Shown: positions 35,902-44,092 of the stretch, in pieces
Layout: each line of letters starts with the position of its first letter
Position numbering within the stretch: the first letter of the stretch is position 1
Source of the DNA: Candidatus Merdinaster equi
GTDB lineage: Bacteria; Bacillota; Clostridia; Lachnospirales; Lachnospiraceae
DNA: 44,092 bases
Reading direction: 5' to 3'
Assembly: GCA_018064935.1 (NCBI GenBank)
Contig: JAGHUF010000031.1
Coordinates: 1-44,092 of the forward strand
Made by a program: the position numbers and the translations under genes
Notes under the pieces: generated by a model
Seen by the model: only the letters and a program-made list of their open reading frames with translations
Database searches by the model: none
What the model was told of the DNA's origin: nothing

Positions 35902-36783
35902 TTAATCATTTTCAGGGTCCATAATCTTAGTCAGCTTCGCAGCAAACTCTTCATTCATAACCCCCATGATACCTCCACGATCCTCGGCCGTCATAGTATC
36001 AAGAATTCTTGCAACAAGCTCGATATCATCACCCATCTGCTCAAAGATAGCTGCGGCTTCCTTCGGCTTCATTGAAGAATATGCAAGAGCGTAATCCTGC
36101 ATCTGCTTATCAGCAGCCTTCTCTTTTACCACCTGCTGATACAAAGCCTGCGCTAAAACCGGGTCCATAGCTTCAAAATACTTCACATATTCATCGACAC
36201 CAGGACCATTTTCAGCATAGATAACCTCTTCATAAAACTCATTCTTAATCTTCTCGAATTCAAGCTGAGAATCCTCAAAGGTCTGAAGCCTTATAATCTC
36301 TTTTCGCATCTCTTCAAGAGTATCTGAATCTGTAGCATTAAGCGTCTGAGCCTGCTCGAGCTGAAGTTCTAATAGTCTTATCTGCTCAACGGCATCTCTA
36401 AGCGATGTGTAGCCTCCAAATTCTTCCTCATCAGTTGTTTCAGTCACATGGTCATCTGGAAGAATAAGATTGAGAACTGGAACATCCTTAAGCATTGGCT
36501 TAAGTACACCAGACCCAAATCCACCTACATCAAGCTTGATAAGAAGACACAGTATTGCAAGCCATATTACAACAATGACAATTGTAATAATTACAGCAGG
36601 GAATCCACCTGAAGATTCTTCATCATCTATAAGAGAATCCTCCTGCTTCTGAAGTTCCTTGGCACGCTTTTTAGCCTCCTGCTTCTGTCTCTTGGCATCA
36701 GCCTTAAGCTGCTTCTTCTCACTCTCAATCTTCTGTTTTTCAGCTCTCACATCCACAACAGGAATGTCATTCATATCTGCCAT
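35902..36783 (-). CDS. MotE/YlxF-like flagellar protein (TM + coiled coil + MgtE N-terminal-like domain)
   Basis: TM AVIITIVIVVIWLAILCLLI, coiled coil, ALAYSSMKPKEAAAIFEQMGDDIELVARILDTMTAEDRGGIMGVMNEEFAAKLTKIM; between fliJ and fliK. Confidence 0.85.
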   Translation of the reverse strand: MADMNDIPVVDVRAEKQKIESEKKQLKADAKRQKQEAKKRAKELQKQEDSLIDDEESSGGFPAVIITIVIVVIWLAILCLLIKLDVGGFGSGVLKPMLKDVPVLNLILPDDHVTETTDEEEFGGYTSLRDAVEQIRLLELQLEQAQTLNATDSDTLEEMRKEIIRLQTFEDSQLEFEKIKNEFYEEVIYAENGPGVDEYVKYFEAMDPVLAQALYQQVVKEKAADKQMQDYALAYSSMKPKEAAAIFEQMGDDIELVARILDTMTAEDRGGIMGVMNEEFAAKLTKIMDPEND

Positions 36784-36786
36784 ATT

Positions 36787-37242
36787 TTAATTCTCTCCAG
36801 CAATTCGCTGACCATATGTATAACTTGTCAGCTGATCTATTTCCTTACTCTCAGCAGCTTTTTCCTCCATGAGGAATTCATCGAATGCCTTCTCACGAAG
36901 CTTCTCGTAAGTCTTCTTGTCCTTCATAGCTTCCGTCATCTTCTCACGAGCTCTCTCAACATTACGCTTAGCATAGTTTACTTCTTTTTGCTGCTCCTTA
37001 ATCTCCTCTTCAACAAACAAAACCATTCGGTTGGTATCATTTATCTCCTGGATTTTTAGTACATCCTCAAGAAGTTCTACCGCATGCTGCTCATAGCCTC
37101 TTTTTTTTATCCTAAGAGCCTCAAGCTTCTCCTCTTCCTGTAGGAGCTTGGCGTTAGCAGCCGCGTACTGATTCTTGGCCTGAGTCTCCATTGAAGTCTT
37201 AATATTCAGAATATTCTGCATTCCAAATCTAAATCTTCCCAT
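36787..37242 (-). CDS. fliJ: Flagellar export protein FliJ
   Basis: 151 aa coiled coil FRFGMQNILNIKTSMETQAKNQYAAANAKLLQEEEKLEAL; downstream of fliI. Confidence 0.92.
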   Translation of the reverse strand: MGRFRFGMQNILNIKTSMETQAKNQYAAANAKLLQEEEKLEALRIKKRGYEQHAVELLEDVLKIQEINDTNRMVLFVEEEIKEQQKEVNYAKRNVERAREKMTEAMKDKKTYEKLREKAFDEFLMEEKAAESKEIDQLTSYTYGQRIAGEN

Positions 37243-37328
37243 GAAGCACTCCTACATACCATTCCTATCAAGCTACCGTCTGTTTTTAGACAACTTATCG
37301 ACTGTTTGAAGCTTATTTAGAGCCCATA

Positions 37329-38642
37329 TCATTCAAACAAAGACTCCAGCGCTCTAACCGTCTCCTCAAAGGTCACCTTCTCATCAGTTGCCTGCAAAAG
37401 GAAATTGTTAATCGGCTTGTTCTTCTCTATCGCATAATCTATATCGGGATTTGATCCTTTTTTATAGGCTCCTATATTAATCAAATCCTCCGCATCATTG
37501 TAAGTCGCCATCGCATTTTTGAGCTTGCCCGCAACCTTCTTATGCTCCTTGGTGGCAATCGCCGACATACATCTGCTTATACTCTGAAGGATATCAATGG
37601 CCGGGTAATGATTTTTATGCGCAAGCTTACGATTGAGCATTATATGTCCGTCCAAAATAGAACGCGCAGTATCTGTAATTGGCTCATTGAAATCGTCGCC
37701 ATCCACAAGTACCGTATACAATCCTGTTATGGACCCAACCTCGGCACAGCCAGCTCTTTCAAGCAGCTTAGGCATCTCAGAGTATACCGAAGGTGGATAA
37801 CCTCTTGTAACTGGAGGCTCTCCACTTGCAAGGCCAATCTCTCTCTGCGCCATTGAGAAACGAGTGAGCGAATCCATCATAAGAAGGACATCTTTACCCT
37901 GGTCTCTGAAGAACTCAGCTATCGCCGTTGCAGTCTGGGCAGCCTTCTTTCTTTCAAGCGCAGGCTTATCGGATGTTGCAACCACAACAACAGATCTTGC
38001 CATACCTTCAGGTCCAAGATCGTGTTCTATGAATTCACGAACCTCCCTGCCACGCTCTCCAATAAGCGCAATGACATTAATATCAGCCTTGGTATTTCTG
38101 GCAAACATACCCATGAGGGTTGATTTACCAACACCAGAACCAGCAAAAATACCAATTCTCTGCCCTTTTCCTATTGTAATAAGACCATCAACAGCTCGCA
38201 CACCAAGTGGTAGCACGTCGCAAATAATCTTACGTGTAAGAGGATCCGGACATGGAGCTTCAACCGGATACGTTTCACTCCCCTCAGGAATAATAAGATC
38301 ATCAATCGGCTGACCTAGTCCATCCAGCGCGTGTCCAAGAAGATAATCCCCTACATAAACCGCAAGCGGATATCCCTGGTTCTCAACACGACATCCAAGA
38401 CCAATACCCTCTGTCACCTCATACGGCATCAAAAGCGTCTTGCCATCTTTGAAGCCAACTACTTCAGCGCGTATCGGTTTATCTGAATTGGCTGTGTATA
38501 TATGACACAAATCACCGAGCTTTGCATCTGGTCCAGCTGATTCTATAGTAAGACCTACTACATTGACAACTTTTCCAAGCTTCTTATAGTAGGTCCGTTT
38601 CATCAGAGTATTATATTTACTAAAATCTACACATGCATCCAT
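37329..38642 (-). CDS. fliI: Flagellar export ATPase FliI
   Basis: GIFAGSGVGKSTLMGMFARN Walker A, LLMMDSLTRFSMAQREIGLASGEPP. Confidence 0.98.
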   Translation of the reverse strand: MDACVDFSKYNTLMKRTYYKKLGKVVNVVGLTIESAGPDAKLGDLCHIYTANSDKPIRAEVVGFKDGKTLLMPYEVTEGIGLGCRVENQGYPLAVYVGDYLLGHALDGLGQPIDDLIIPEGSETYPVEAPCPDPLTRKIICDVLPLGVRAVDGLITIGKGQRIGIFAGSGVGKSTLMGMFARNTKADINVIALIGERGREVREFIEHDLGPEGMARSVVVVATSDKPALERKKAAQTATAIAEFFRDQGKDVLLMMDSLTRFSMAQREIGLASGEPPVTRGYPPSVYSEMPKLLERAGCAEVGSITGLYTVLVDGDDFNEPITDTARSILDGHIMLNRKLAHKNHYPAIDILQSISRCMSAIATKEHKKVAGKLKNAMATYNDAEDLINIGAYKKGSNPDIDYAIEKNKPINNFLLQATDEKVTFEETVRALESLFE

Positions 38643-38673
38643 ATTTCAGTTTCCACATGCTACAATGAATTCT

Positions 38674-39618
38674 CTATCTAACTGAATAAGCTAGTATCTT
38701 CAGTTGCTTCTTAAGCCCTGCTAACTGTGTTCCAAGAGAACAATCATAAATACCATTTTCAGTCTCAATAGTACATTCAGTCTGCGACAAAGTACCATCT
38801 GCTACAACTTCAACAGATACATTATCTAATCCTGTGCTGTCAGCAAGTTCTTTTTTGGCTGTCTGAATATCAGGATAATCAGCTGCTGAGACATGAAGCA
38901 GAAAAGTCCTGCAGCCCTCAATGCCCCTCATTGTATTAGCAATCAGCATCTTAATGGCATCTACCTCAGATTCAAGCTTCGCTCCAATCACATGCTCATA
39001 TATCGGGGTTAGCATATCAATAAAAGCAGGCTCTAGTTCAGCAATCTTCTGCTGATATTCAGTTTCAAGCACCTCTGCCCTTCTTGCGAGCTCATCCTTC
39101 ATTACATCGACTTCTCGCATGGCCTTCTCTTTGCCTTCCTGATAGCCATTCATCATGCCTTGATCGTAGGCAGACTGTTCTACCTGTGATCTCAGTTCTT
39201 CAATCTCAGCCTGGGCCGCCTGTCTCATCGCCTCAATCTCTTCCTGCGCCTGTGCAATCAGCTCTTCAGGAGAAGGACCGTCATAAACTGGCTGCATTGG
39301 AACCGGATTGGCCTTAATCACATTACCGGATAAGCCTTCTGAAAAACCTTCTTGGCCTTCAACATATTCTCCGTAGCCATCACCCTCATAGGCCCCCTCG
39401 GCATACTCTCCATCCTGATCAGCAAAAAGAGCATCCATCCCTTCACCAGACAAATCCTCTGGCGAATAGCCATCAGCACCAAAGCTCTGAAAGCCAGCAT
39501 TCTGCCTACTGCGCTGCGCCTCGATTTTCTTGGCAATTAATTCATTTGTATCGATAACTACAGGTTCATCATCATTCTTAGTTGAAGTCCTATAGCTTTT
39601 GATCAAATGGCTAGACAA
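38674..39618 (-). CDS. fliH: Flagellar assembly protein FliH
   Basis: LSSHLIKSYRTSTKNDDEPVVIDTNELI...; TTG start at 39618 inferred from GGAGGAG 9 nt upstream; track ORF begins at 39690 inside fliG. Confidence 0.9.
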   Translation of the reverse strand: MSSHLIKSYRTSTKNDDEPVVIDTNELIAKKIEAQRSRQNAGFQSFGADGYSPEDLSGEGMDALFADQDGEYAEGAYEGDGYGEYVEGQEGFSEGLSGNVIKANPVPMQPVYDGPSPEELIAQAQEEIEAMRQAAQAEIEELRSQVEQSAYDQGMMNGYQEGKEKAMREVDVMKDELARRAEVLETEYQQKIAELEPAFIDMLTPIYEHVIGAKLESEVDAIKMLIANTMRGIEGCRTFLLHVSAADYPDIQTAKKELADSTGLDNVSVEVVADGTLSQTECTIETENGIYDCSLGTQLAGLKKQLKILAYSVR

Positions 39619-40624
39619 CGATTTCGTCTCCTCCACCACGAGAAATAACAATTTCAGCAGAATCCTCAAGTTTTCTAATAATATTAACAATCTTCTGCTG
39701 AGCTTCTTCTACATCCTTCATACGAACAGGACCCATGAAGTCCATATCTTCCTTAATCATAGCTGCAAGTCTCTTAGACATATTATTAAATACTGCAGCC
39801 TGAACCTCTTCATTACCAGACTTAAGAGCAAGTGCAAGATCTGAGTTTTCAACCTCACGAAGAACTCTCTGGATTGCTCTGTCATCGAGAAGAAGAATAT
39901 CCTCGAATACGAACATCTTCTTACGAATCTCATCAGCAAGTTCTGGCTCTTCGATTTCAAGAGTTTCCATGATATGTTTCTCTGTACCACGGTCAACAGA
40001 GTTGAGTATCTCAACAACTGCATCAACACCACCGATGATGTTGTAATCCTGATTAACAAGACTTGCGAGCTTACTTTCAAGCACTTTCTCAACCTCTTTA
40101 ATTACATCAGGTGAGGTACGATCCATAAGCGCTATACGCTTAGCAACATCTGACTGTCTGTCAGGTGGCAACGCACCGATAATTCCTCCTGCCTGCGCAG
40201 GCGACAAATATGACAAAATAAGTGCGATTGTCTGTGGATGCTCATCCTGAATAAAGTTAAGCAGCTGAGATGCATCTGTCTTACGCATGAACTCAAAGGG
40301 TTTAACCTGAAGTGATGCAGTAAGCTTACCAATAACATCCAACGCCTTATCAGCACCAAGTGCTTTCTCAAGAAGTTCCTTAGCGTAACCAATACCACCC
40401 TCTGAAATGTACTGCTGTGCAAGACATACTTCATAGAATTCATTGATTACGTCTTCCTTAAGCTGCGGTGTAATTGATCTTGTATTTGCAATCTCAAGAG
40501 TTAACTCTTCGATTTCTTCTTCTTTTAGATGTTTAAATAAAGTAGCAGACTTCTCTGGTCCTAACACTACGAGAAGAATTGCTGCCTTTTGTGTACCCGT
40601 TATGGTAACTTCATTCTTAGCCAC
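39611..40624 (-). CDS. fliG: Flagellar motor switch protein FliG
   Basis: GTQKAAILLVVLGPEKSATLFKHLKEEEIEELTLEIA; EHPQTIALILSYL; MFVFEDILLLDDRAIQRVLREVE. Confidence 0.98.
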   Translation of the reverse strand: MAKNEVTITGTQKAAILLVVLGPEKSATLFKHLKEEEIEELTLEIANTRSITPQLKEDVINEFYEVCLAQQYISEGGIGYAKELLEKALGADKALDVIGKLTASLQVKPFEFMRKTDASQLLNFIQDEHPQTIALILSYLSPAQAGGIIGALPPDRQSDVAKRIALMDRTSPDVIKEVEKVLESKLASLVNQDYNIIGGVDAVVEILNSVDRGTEKHIMETLEIEEPELADEIRKKMFVFEDILLLDDRAIQRVLREVENSDLALALKSGNEEVQAAVFNNMSKRLAAMIKEDMDFMGPVRMKDVEEAQQKIVNIIRKLEDSAEIVISRGGGDEIVV

Positions 40625-40630
40625 TCTTCT

Positions 40631-42229
40631 CTACCCCCAATCATCCATGAGCCAGTTACGCAGCAAATTGGCTGCAGCATCTGGGTTCTCCGTAACAAAT
40701 TTCTCAACAAGCTTTCTGGCTTCTGACTTCTCTTCGGTGCTGATATCTTCAAGTTCTTCCTTGGGAGTAGACTGAAGAAGATCCTCAACTGACAGTTCTT
40801 CCTCCTCCTCATGCTTCTTACCGCTTGCCATACTCCTAAGAACAACAAATGCAAGAAGACCAAGAATAACGACAATAAGCAGAATCTGAAGAATGTCTGT
40901 GATCGAAATGCCACCGCCTTCAGCATCTATAAACATATTCTCGTCATAAGCAACAAAAGAAATATTATTAGTACTTATTCCTGTTGCCTTCGCAACAGTC
41001 TGAATCCAGTCCTCATCAACCTCTAACTTGGTTCTAGCGCTATTAGCAAGCTGGTACTCTTCCCAGGACATCTCATCAAGAAGCCCCTGCAGTCTGACAT
41101 CTTCTTCTTTGACAACAGTATAATGAACTGTCGTAACCGCAACAGATGAATTACCATACTTAATTGATCCAGCTGGTATCGTCTGATATGTAATATGTTC
41201 ATCAGGAACATAGTCCTTGTTGTACTCAACTACAGTCTCAGTTGTCTGATTGCCAGTATCTATGTCATAGGTAACAGTCTCGTCATTAGAAGTTGTTCCT
41301 GGAATACCTCCCACACCAGATGTAGCCTCCGACTCATAACGGCTCTCGTTGGCAAGCATACCTTCAGTTCTTCCATCAGGTGCATTGTATGTATGGTCTG
41401 TCTTCTCTGTGTAAGCAAAATCGATATCATAATTAGGTGCCACGGAGATAGACGAGAATTCTCCAAGCTTAAGAAGAGCTTCTGTAACCATGGCAATTCT
41501 TTCATTTTCATACTGAGCTTTCATTGCATACTGGGTACTTGATGCAGCGGATAAACTCTCCTCATCAGTCCCGGAAAAATACAACTTACCCTCTGTATCC
41601 ATGATGACAATCTTATCTGTTGTATCATTACCAAGTCCAGTTGCAATAAACTTAGCCATACCCTGTGCCATCTCAGGAGTAAACTGACCAGACAGCTGCA
41701 GACATACACTTGCTGAACTCTCTGCCTTGTTGGAAATAAGCGTACCATCATCTGTAGGAATACTTAACTTAACGATTGCTCTCTTTACAAACTGATAGCT
41801 CTCAAGGTCTGATTCAAGCTCAGACTGAATTGCAAGAACATATTTCTTCTGCTTATCAGATTCAGTGGTGCTAAGTCCACCATCGAGTGCCATATCAAGC
41901 GTATAACTTGTTGTTGGTATACCATTCTCACCAAGTAGAAGCGTCGCCTTAGTCTTCTGATCTGATTTGACCTTAATACGAAGGCCATCCTCAGAAACCT
42001 CATAGGCAACTGATTCACCTTCAAGAAGGCTTACAACCTCAGCGGCATCCTTAGTTGTATCGCAGGTTATCAAATCAACATACTTATCCCTATTTAGCAC
42101 TGCTATAAGCACAATAAGGAGTGCCACGACAACTGCCACGACACCCATGATTATAAACTTCTGTTTAACTGTAAATTTGTTCCACCATTCGAGGAACTTC
42201 TTAGGCAACTCTTTAAGTGAGGCTAACAT
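40631..42229 (-). CDS. fliF: Flagellar MS-ring protein FliF
   Basis: 532 aa; two TM, YRFELLEGN-type YevD/SVALKL regions (AIQSELESDLESYQFVKRAIVKLSIP), C-terminal FliG-binding tail. Confidence 0.97.
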   Translation of the reverse strand: MLASLKELPKKFLEWWNKFTVKQKFIIMGVVAVVVALLIVLIAVLNRDKYVDLITCDTTKDAAEVVSLLEGESVAYEVSEDGLRIKVKSDQKTKATLLLGENGIPTTSYTLDMALDGGLSTTESDKQKKYVLAIQSELESDLESYQFVKRAIVKLSIPTDDGTLISNKAESSASVCLQLSGQFTPEMAQGMAKFIATGLGNDTTDKIVIMDTEGKLYFSGTDEESLSAASSTQYAMKAQYENERIAMVTEALLKLGEFSSISVAPNYDIDFAYTEKTDHTYNAPDGRTEGMLANESRYESEATSGVGGIPGTTSNDETVTYDIDTGNQTTETVVEYNKDYVPDEHITYQTIPAGSIKYGNSSVAVTTVHYTVVKEEDVRLQGLLDEMSWEEYQLANSARTKLEVDEDWIQTVAKATGISTNNISFVAYDENMFIDAEGGGISITDILQILLIVVILGLLAFVVLRSMASGKKHEEEEELSVEDLLQSTPKEELEDISTEEKSEARKLVEKFVTENPDAAANLLRNWLMDDWG

Positions 42230-42347
42230 ATGAGTCTCCTATTCTTTTATCAATTATTGTTTATGTATTTTATTATCTTGTTATCTTTGATTATCTACTT
42301 CTGTTTCTGTTTATTTACAGTATTTCTGCTATTTATCGACTACTATA

Positions 42348-42662
42348 TCAAATCTGAATCTGCATAATCTCCTTATACGCATCCATGAACTTATCACGTA
42401 TTGCAACAGTATACTGAAGTGCAGTTTCAGCCTTATTGAGGGCTATAGTAAGATCATGAGCATTCTCTGTTTCACCAAGTGCAAATTGAATCTCTGCATT
42501 CTCGGCATCAGACAGATATCCATTAGTCTGTCCCAATGATTCAACTGCAGCACCGAGAAGATTGCTAAACAAATTGCCATCTTCATCAACAGCAAACTTA
42601 GTAAAATTTAATTTTGAATTTGCAGCGGCTGCATTAGCCTGGTATAAAGCCTGAACGTCCAT
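42348..42662 (-). CDS. fliE: Flagellar hook-basal body protein FliE
   Basis: ALGETENAHDLTIALNKAETALQYTVAIRDKFMDAYKEIMQIQI. Confidence 0.96.
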   Translation of the reverse strand: MDVQALYQANAAAANSKLNFTKFAVDEDGNLFSNLLGAAVESLGQTNGYLSDAENAEIQFALGETENAHDLTIALNKAETALQYTVAIRDKFMDAYKEIMQIQI

Positions 42663-42700
42663 ACCTATTCTCTCTTTCGTGTATCATTGTATTAATTTAT

Positions 42701-43147
42701 TTAATTATTACCCATACTGAGTGCCTTCATCATCATACTCTTGGTCGCATCAAATGCAGTTGCATTCGCCTCAAAAGATCTTGATGCATCAATAAGATCA
42801 GTCATCTCCTGAACTGTATTAACATTAGGATAATATACATATCCATCTTCATCAGCATCCGGATGTGAAGGGTCATATGCCTTGATTAAATCAGATGAAT
42901 AATCCTCATAGACACCAGTAACCTTAACACCTTTTCCATGGTACTGCTTACTCGCTGTATTAAGAACAGATTCAAAGCTTGTGCGATCACCACGTTCTTC
43001 AAACGTAACCATCTTACGTCTGTACGGTGTACCATCCTCGGTCCTTGTTGTATCGATATTAGCAAGGTTCTCAGAAATAATATCCATACGGTATCTCTGA
43101 GCAGTAAGTCCAGAGCCACTAATTGCCATTCCTTCAAACATTCCCAT
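42701..43147 (-). CDS. flgC: Flagellar basal-body rod protein FlgC
   Basis: MFEGMAISGSGLTAQRYRMDIISENLANIDTTRTEDGTPYRRKMV; C-terminal SRSFEANATAFDATKSMMMKAL. Confidence 0.97.
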   Translation of the reverse strand: MGMFEGMAISGSGLTAQRYRMDIISENLANIDTTRTEDGTPYRRKMVTFEERGDRTSFESVLNTASKQYHGKGVKVTGVYEDYSSDLIKAYDPSHPDADEDGYVYYPNVNTVQEMTDLIDASRSFEANATAFDATKSMMMKALSMGNN

Positions 43148-43161
43148 AGCGCTCTACCTCC

Positions 43162-43551
43162 TTACTTCATAACACTCTGAAGATTCTTGAATTCAGATGT
43201 AAGTGAATTCATAAGACCTTCATATTTAATCTGGTTCTCAGCAAGATATGTCGCTTCTGCATCAATATCAACACTATTCTTATCATAGCGATAAGAGAAT
43301 CCTCTAATATCTGTATAGACACGACTCTTAAGATCATTGACCTTCAGATTAGACACCTTGCTGTCCATCGTCTCATATTTACTCATTCCAAGTGCTCTTT
43401 TAAGCTCTTTCTCAAAGCTGACATCCTGACGCTTATATCCAGGGGTATCAACATTAGCAATATTATTGGCAATTACTTCATTCCTAAGTGCAGAAGCATC
43501 TGCCGCCTTGTCGAGTACATTGATATAATCAAATGCATTGCTTGAAAACAT
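43162..43551 (-). CDS. flgB: Flagellar basal-body rod protein FlgB
   Basis: ALRNEVIANNIANVDTPGYKRQDVSFEKEL. Confidence 0.97.
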   Translation of the reverse strand: MFSSNAFDYINVLDKAADASALRNEVIANNIANVDTPGYKRQDVSFEKELKRALGMSKYETMDSKVSNLKVNDLKSRVYTDIRGFSYRYDKNSVDIDAEATYLAENQIKYEGLMNSLTSEFKNLQSVMK

Positions 43552-43567
43552 GTTTTACTCCTCTTCC

Positions 43568-43616
43568 TGTGGATAACTGCATGGTATATATAGTATCTCA
43601 TCACACAATATCCACA
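43568..43616 (-). promoter_or_regulatory. Inverted DnaA-box-like pair / 8-bp inverted repeat in flgB 5' UTR
   Basis: 43568-43576 is a perfect DnaA box (TTATCCACA on minus); 43608-43616 ATATCCACA (1 mismatch) on plus; TGTGGATA...TATCCACA. Confidence 0.45.
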
Positions 43617-43622
43617 AAATAT

Positions 43623-43650
43623 ATTATATGTATTTCCGATAAAAAGGCAA
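43623..43650 (-). promoter_or_regulatory. Candidate sigmaA promoter of flgB operon
   Basis: Minus strand TTGCCT-N16-TATAAT between the strong terminator and flgB. Confidence 0.6.
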
Positions 43651-43674
43651 GTGATTTCCACAATATATTGGGGC

Positions 43675-43737
43675 AAAAACCAAAAAAGGACTCATCTGGA
43701 GCCACAAAATGTGGTTATCCACGATAAATCCTTTTAT
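43675..43737 (-). terminator. Very strong rho-independent terminator (or attenuator) upstream of flgB
   Basis: Minus RNA AAAAGGATTTATC/GATGAGTCCTTTT (13 bp with 2 G.U), 4 more bp, then CCACA-TTT-TGTGG; followed by TTTTTTGGTTTTT. The two plus-strand C/A mismatches become G.U on minus, giving directionality. Confidence 0.85.
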
Positions 43738-43879
43738 CAACGACGAAATCCATTCATCCGATATGCCTATCAAGTTAAAAATAGTCTATCACTTTTTATG
43801 CAAAATGTATACAAAATAACACAATTTTATAATTTCTTTAGTAATTGTGTTGTTAGTATATATTTAATTGTTAGCCTCA
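43680..43879 (-). ncRNA. Putative ~200-nt sigma28-driven small RNA or attenuated flgB leader
   Basis: Bounded by a sigma28-like promoter and a strong terminator, no convincing ORF inside, contains a 9-bp inverted repeat (43818-43826/43843-43851). Confidence 0.45.
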
Positions 43880-43885
43880 TATATT

Positions 43886-43913
43886 TTATCGGAGTGTTGA
43901 AGAAAAAGCTTTA
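43886..43913 (-). promoter_or_regulatory. Candidate sigma28 promoter upstream of flgB region
   Basis: Minus strand TAAAG-N15-TCCGATAA, same geometry as the fliK candidate. Confidence 0.6.
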
Positions 43914-44092
43914 GTACAAATAAGTTTTTCTTATTAGAATTGTTAAATGCAATTCTAGATTCCACTTCTGGTTTCCTTAAATAGAATCCAAAAAATATAT
44001 AGAACCTTTTTTAATTAACAATCCGTCCTACTATATGTAGGCAATTTTGTGTTAGAATATCTATAGATAGCAATATGCTATTAATCTAATTC

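Noticed and set aside
43560-43730. Chromosome replication origin
   Set aside because: Few DnaA-like boxes, no dnaA/dnaN/rpmH nearby, and two boxes are arms of one inverted repeat.
43651-43914. 87-aa plus-strand ORF in the flgB upstream region
   Set aside because: No SD, no domain, overlaps the strong minus-strand terminator and sigma28-like promoter.
43682-44092. c-di-GMP riboswitch upstream of flgB as in C. difficile
   Set aside because: Looked for c-di-GMP-I (GCAAACC, CGCAAAGCC) and c-di-GMP-II core words on minus and found none; cmscan would be decisive.
1-44092. Mobile element, prophage or defence island
   Set aside because: No transposase, integrase, phage or restriction genes and no target duplications seen; the locus is a coherent housekeeping/motility region.

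Overview
The window is almost entirely one large minus-strand motility and chemotaxis locus from a low-GC Firmicute. Protein flavour and gene order suggest Clostridia/Lachnospiraceae; this is inference, as no search was run. Reading right to left the order is flgB-flgC-fliE-fliF-fliG-fliH-fliI-fliJ-(MotE/YlxF-like)-fliK-flgD-(TIGR02530-like)-flgE-flbD/swrD-motA-motB-fliL-fliM-fliY-cheY-fliO-fliP-fliQ-fliR-flhB-flhA-flhF-flhG-PilZ-cheB-cheA-cheW-cheC-cheD-(2-TM protein)-sigD-fapA-(102 aa)-(SwrB/DUF6115-like)-(MltG-N-like). It is followed by rpsB-tsf, carB, an RsbW-like kinase and a truncated polysaccharide deacetylase. The order closely parallels the Bacillus subtilis fla/che operon, which also runs into rpsB-tsf, with several accessory genes added. 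The most interesting signals are mostly non-coding. (1) About 540 bp upstream of flgB has no convincing CDS. It carries a sigma28-like promoter (TAAAG-N15-TCCGATAA) followed about 200 nt later by a very strong minus-strand terminator, and then a separate sigmaA-like flgB promoter; this is a candidate flagellar sRNA or attenuated leader. (2) A second sigma28-like promoter with identical spacing lies in front of fliK. (3) The flagellar-operon terminator loop contains the -35 of a near-consensus rpsB promoter, followed by a structured rpsB leader. (4) An accessory gene set of unknown function lies between sigD and rpsB. (5) FliY has an in-frame near-identical duplication encoding a Met/Asn/Gln/Pro/Gly-rich linker. 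No CRISPR array, IS element, tRNA or rRNA was recognised.
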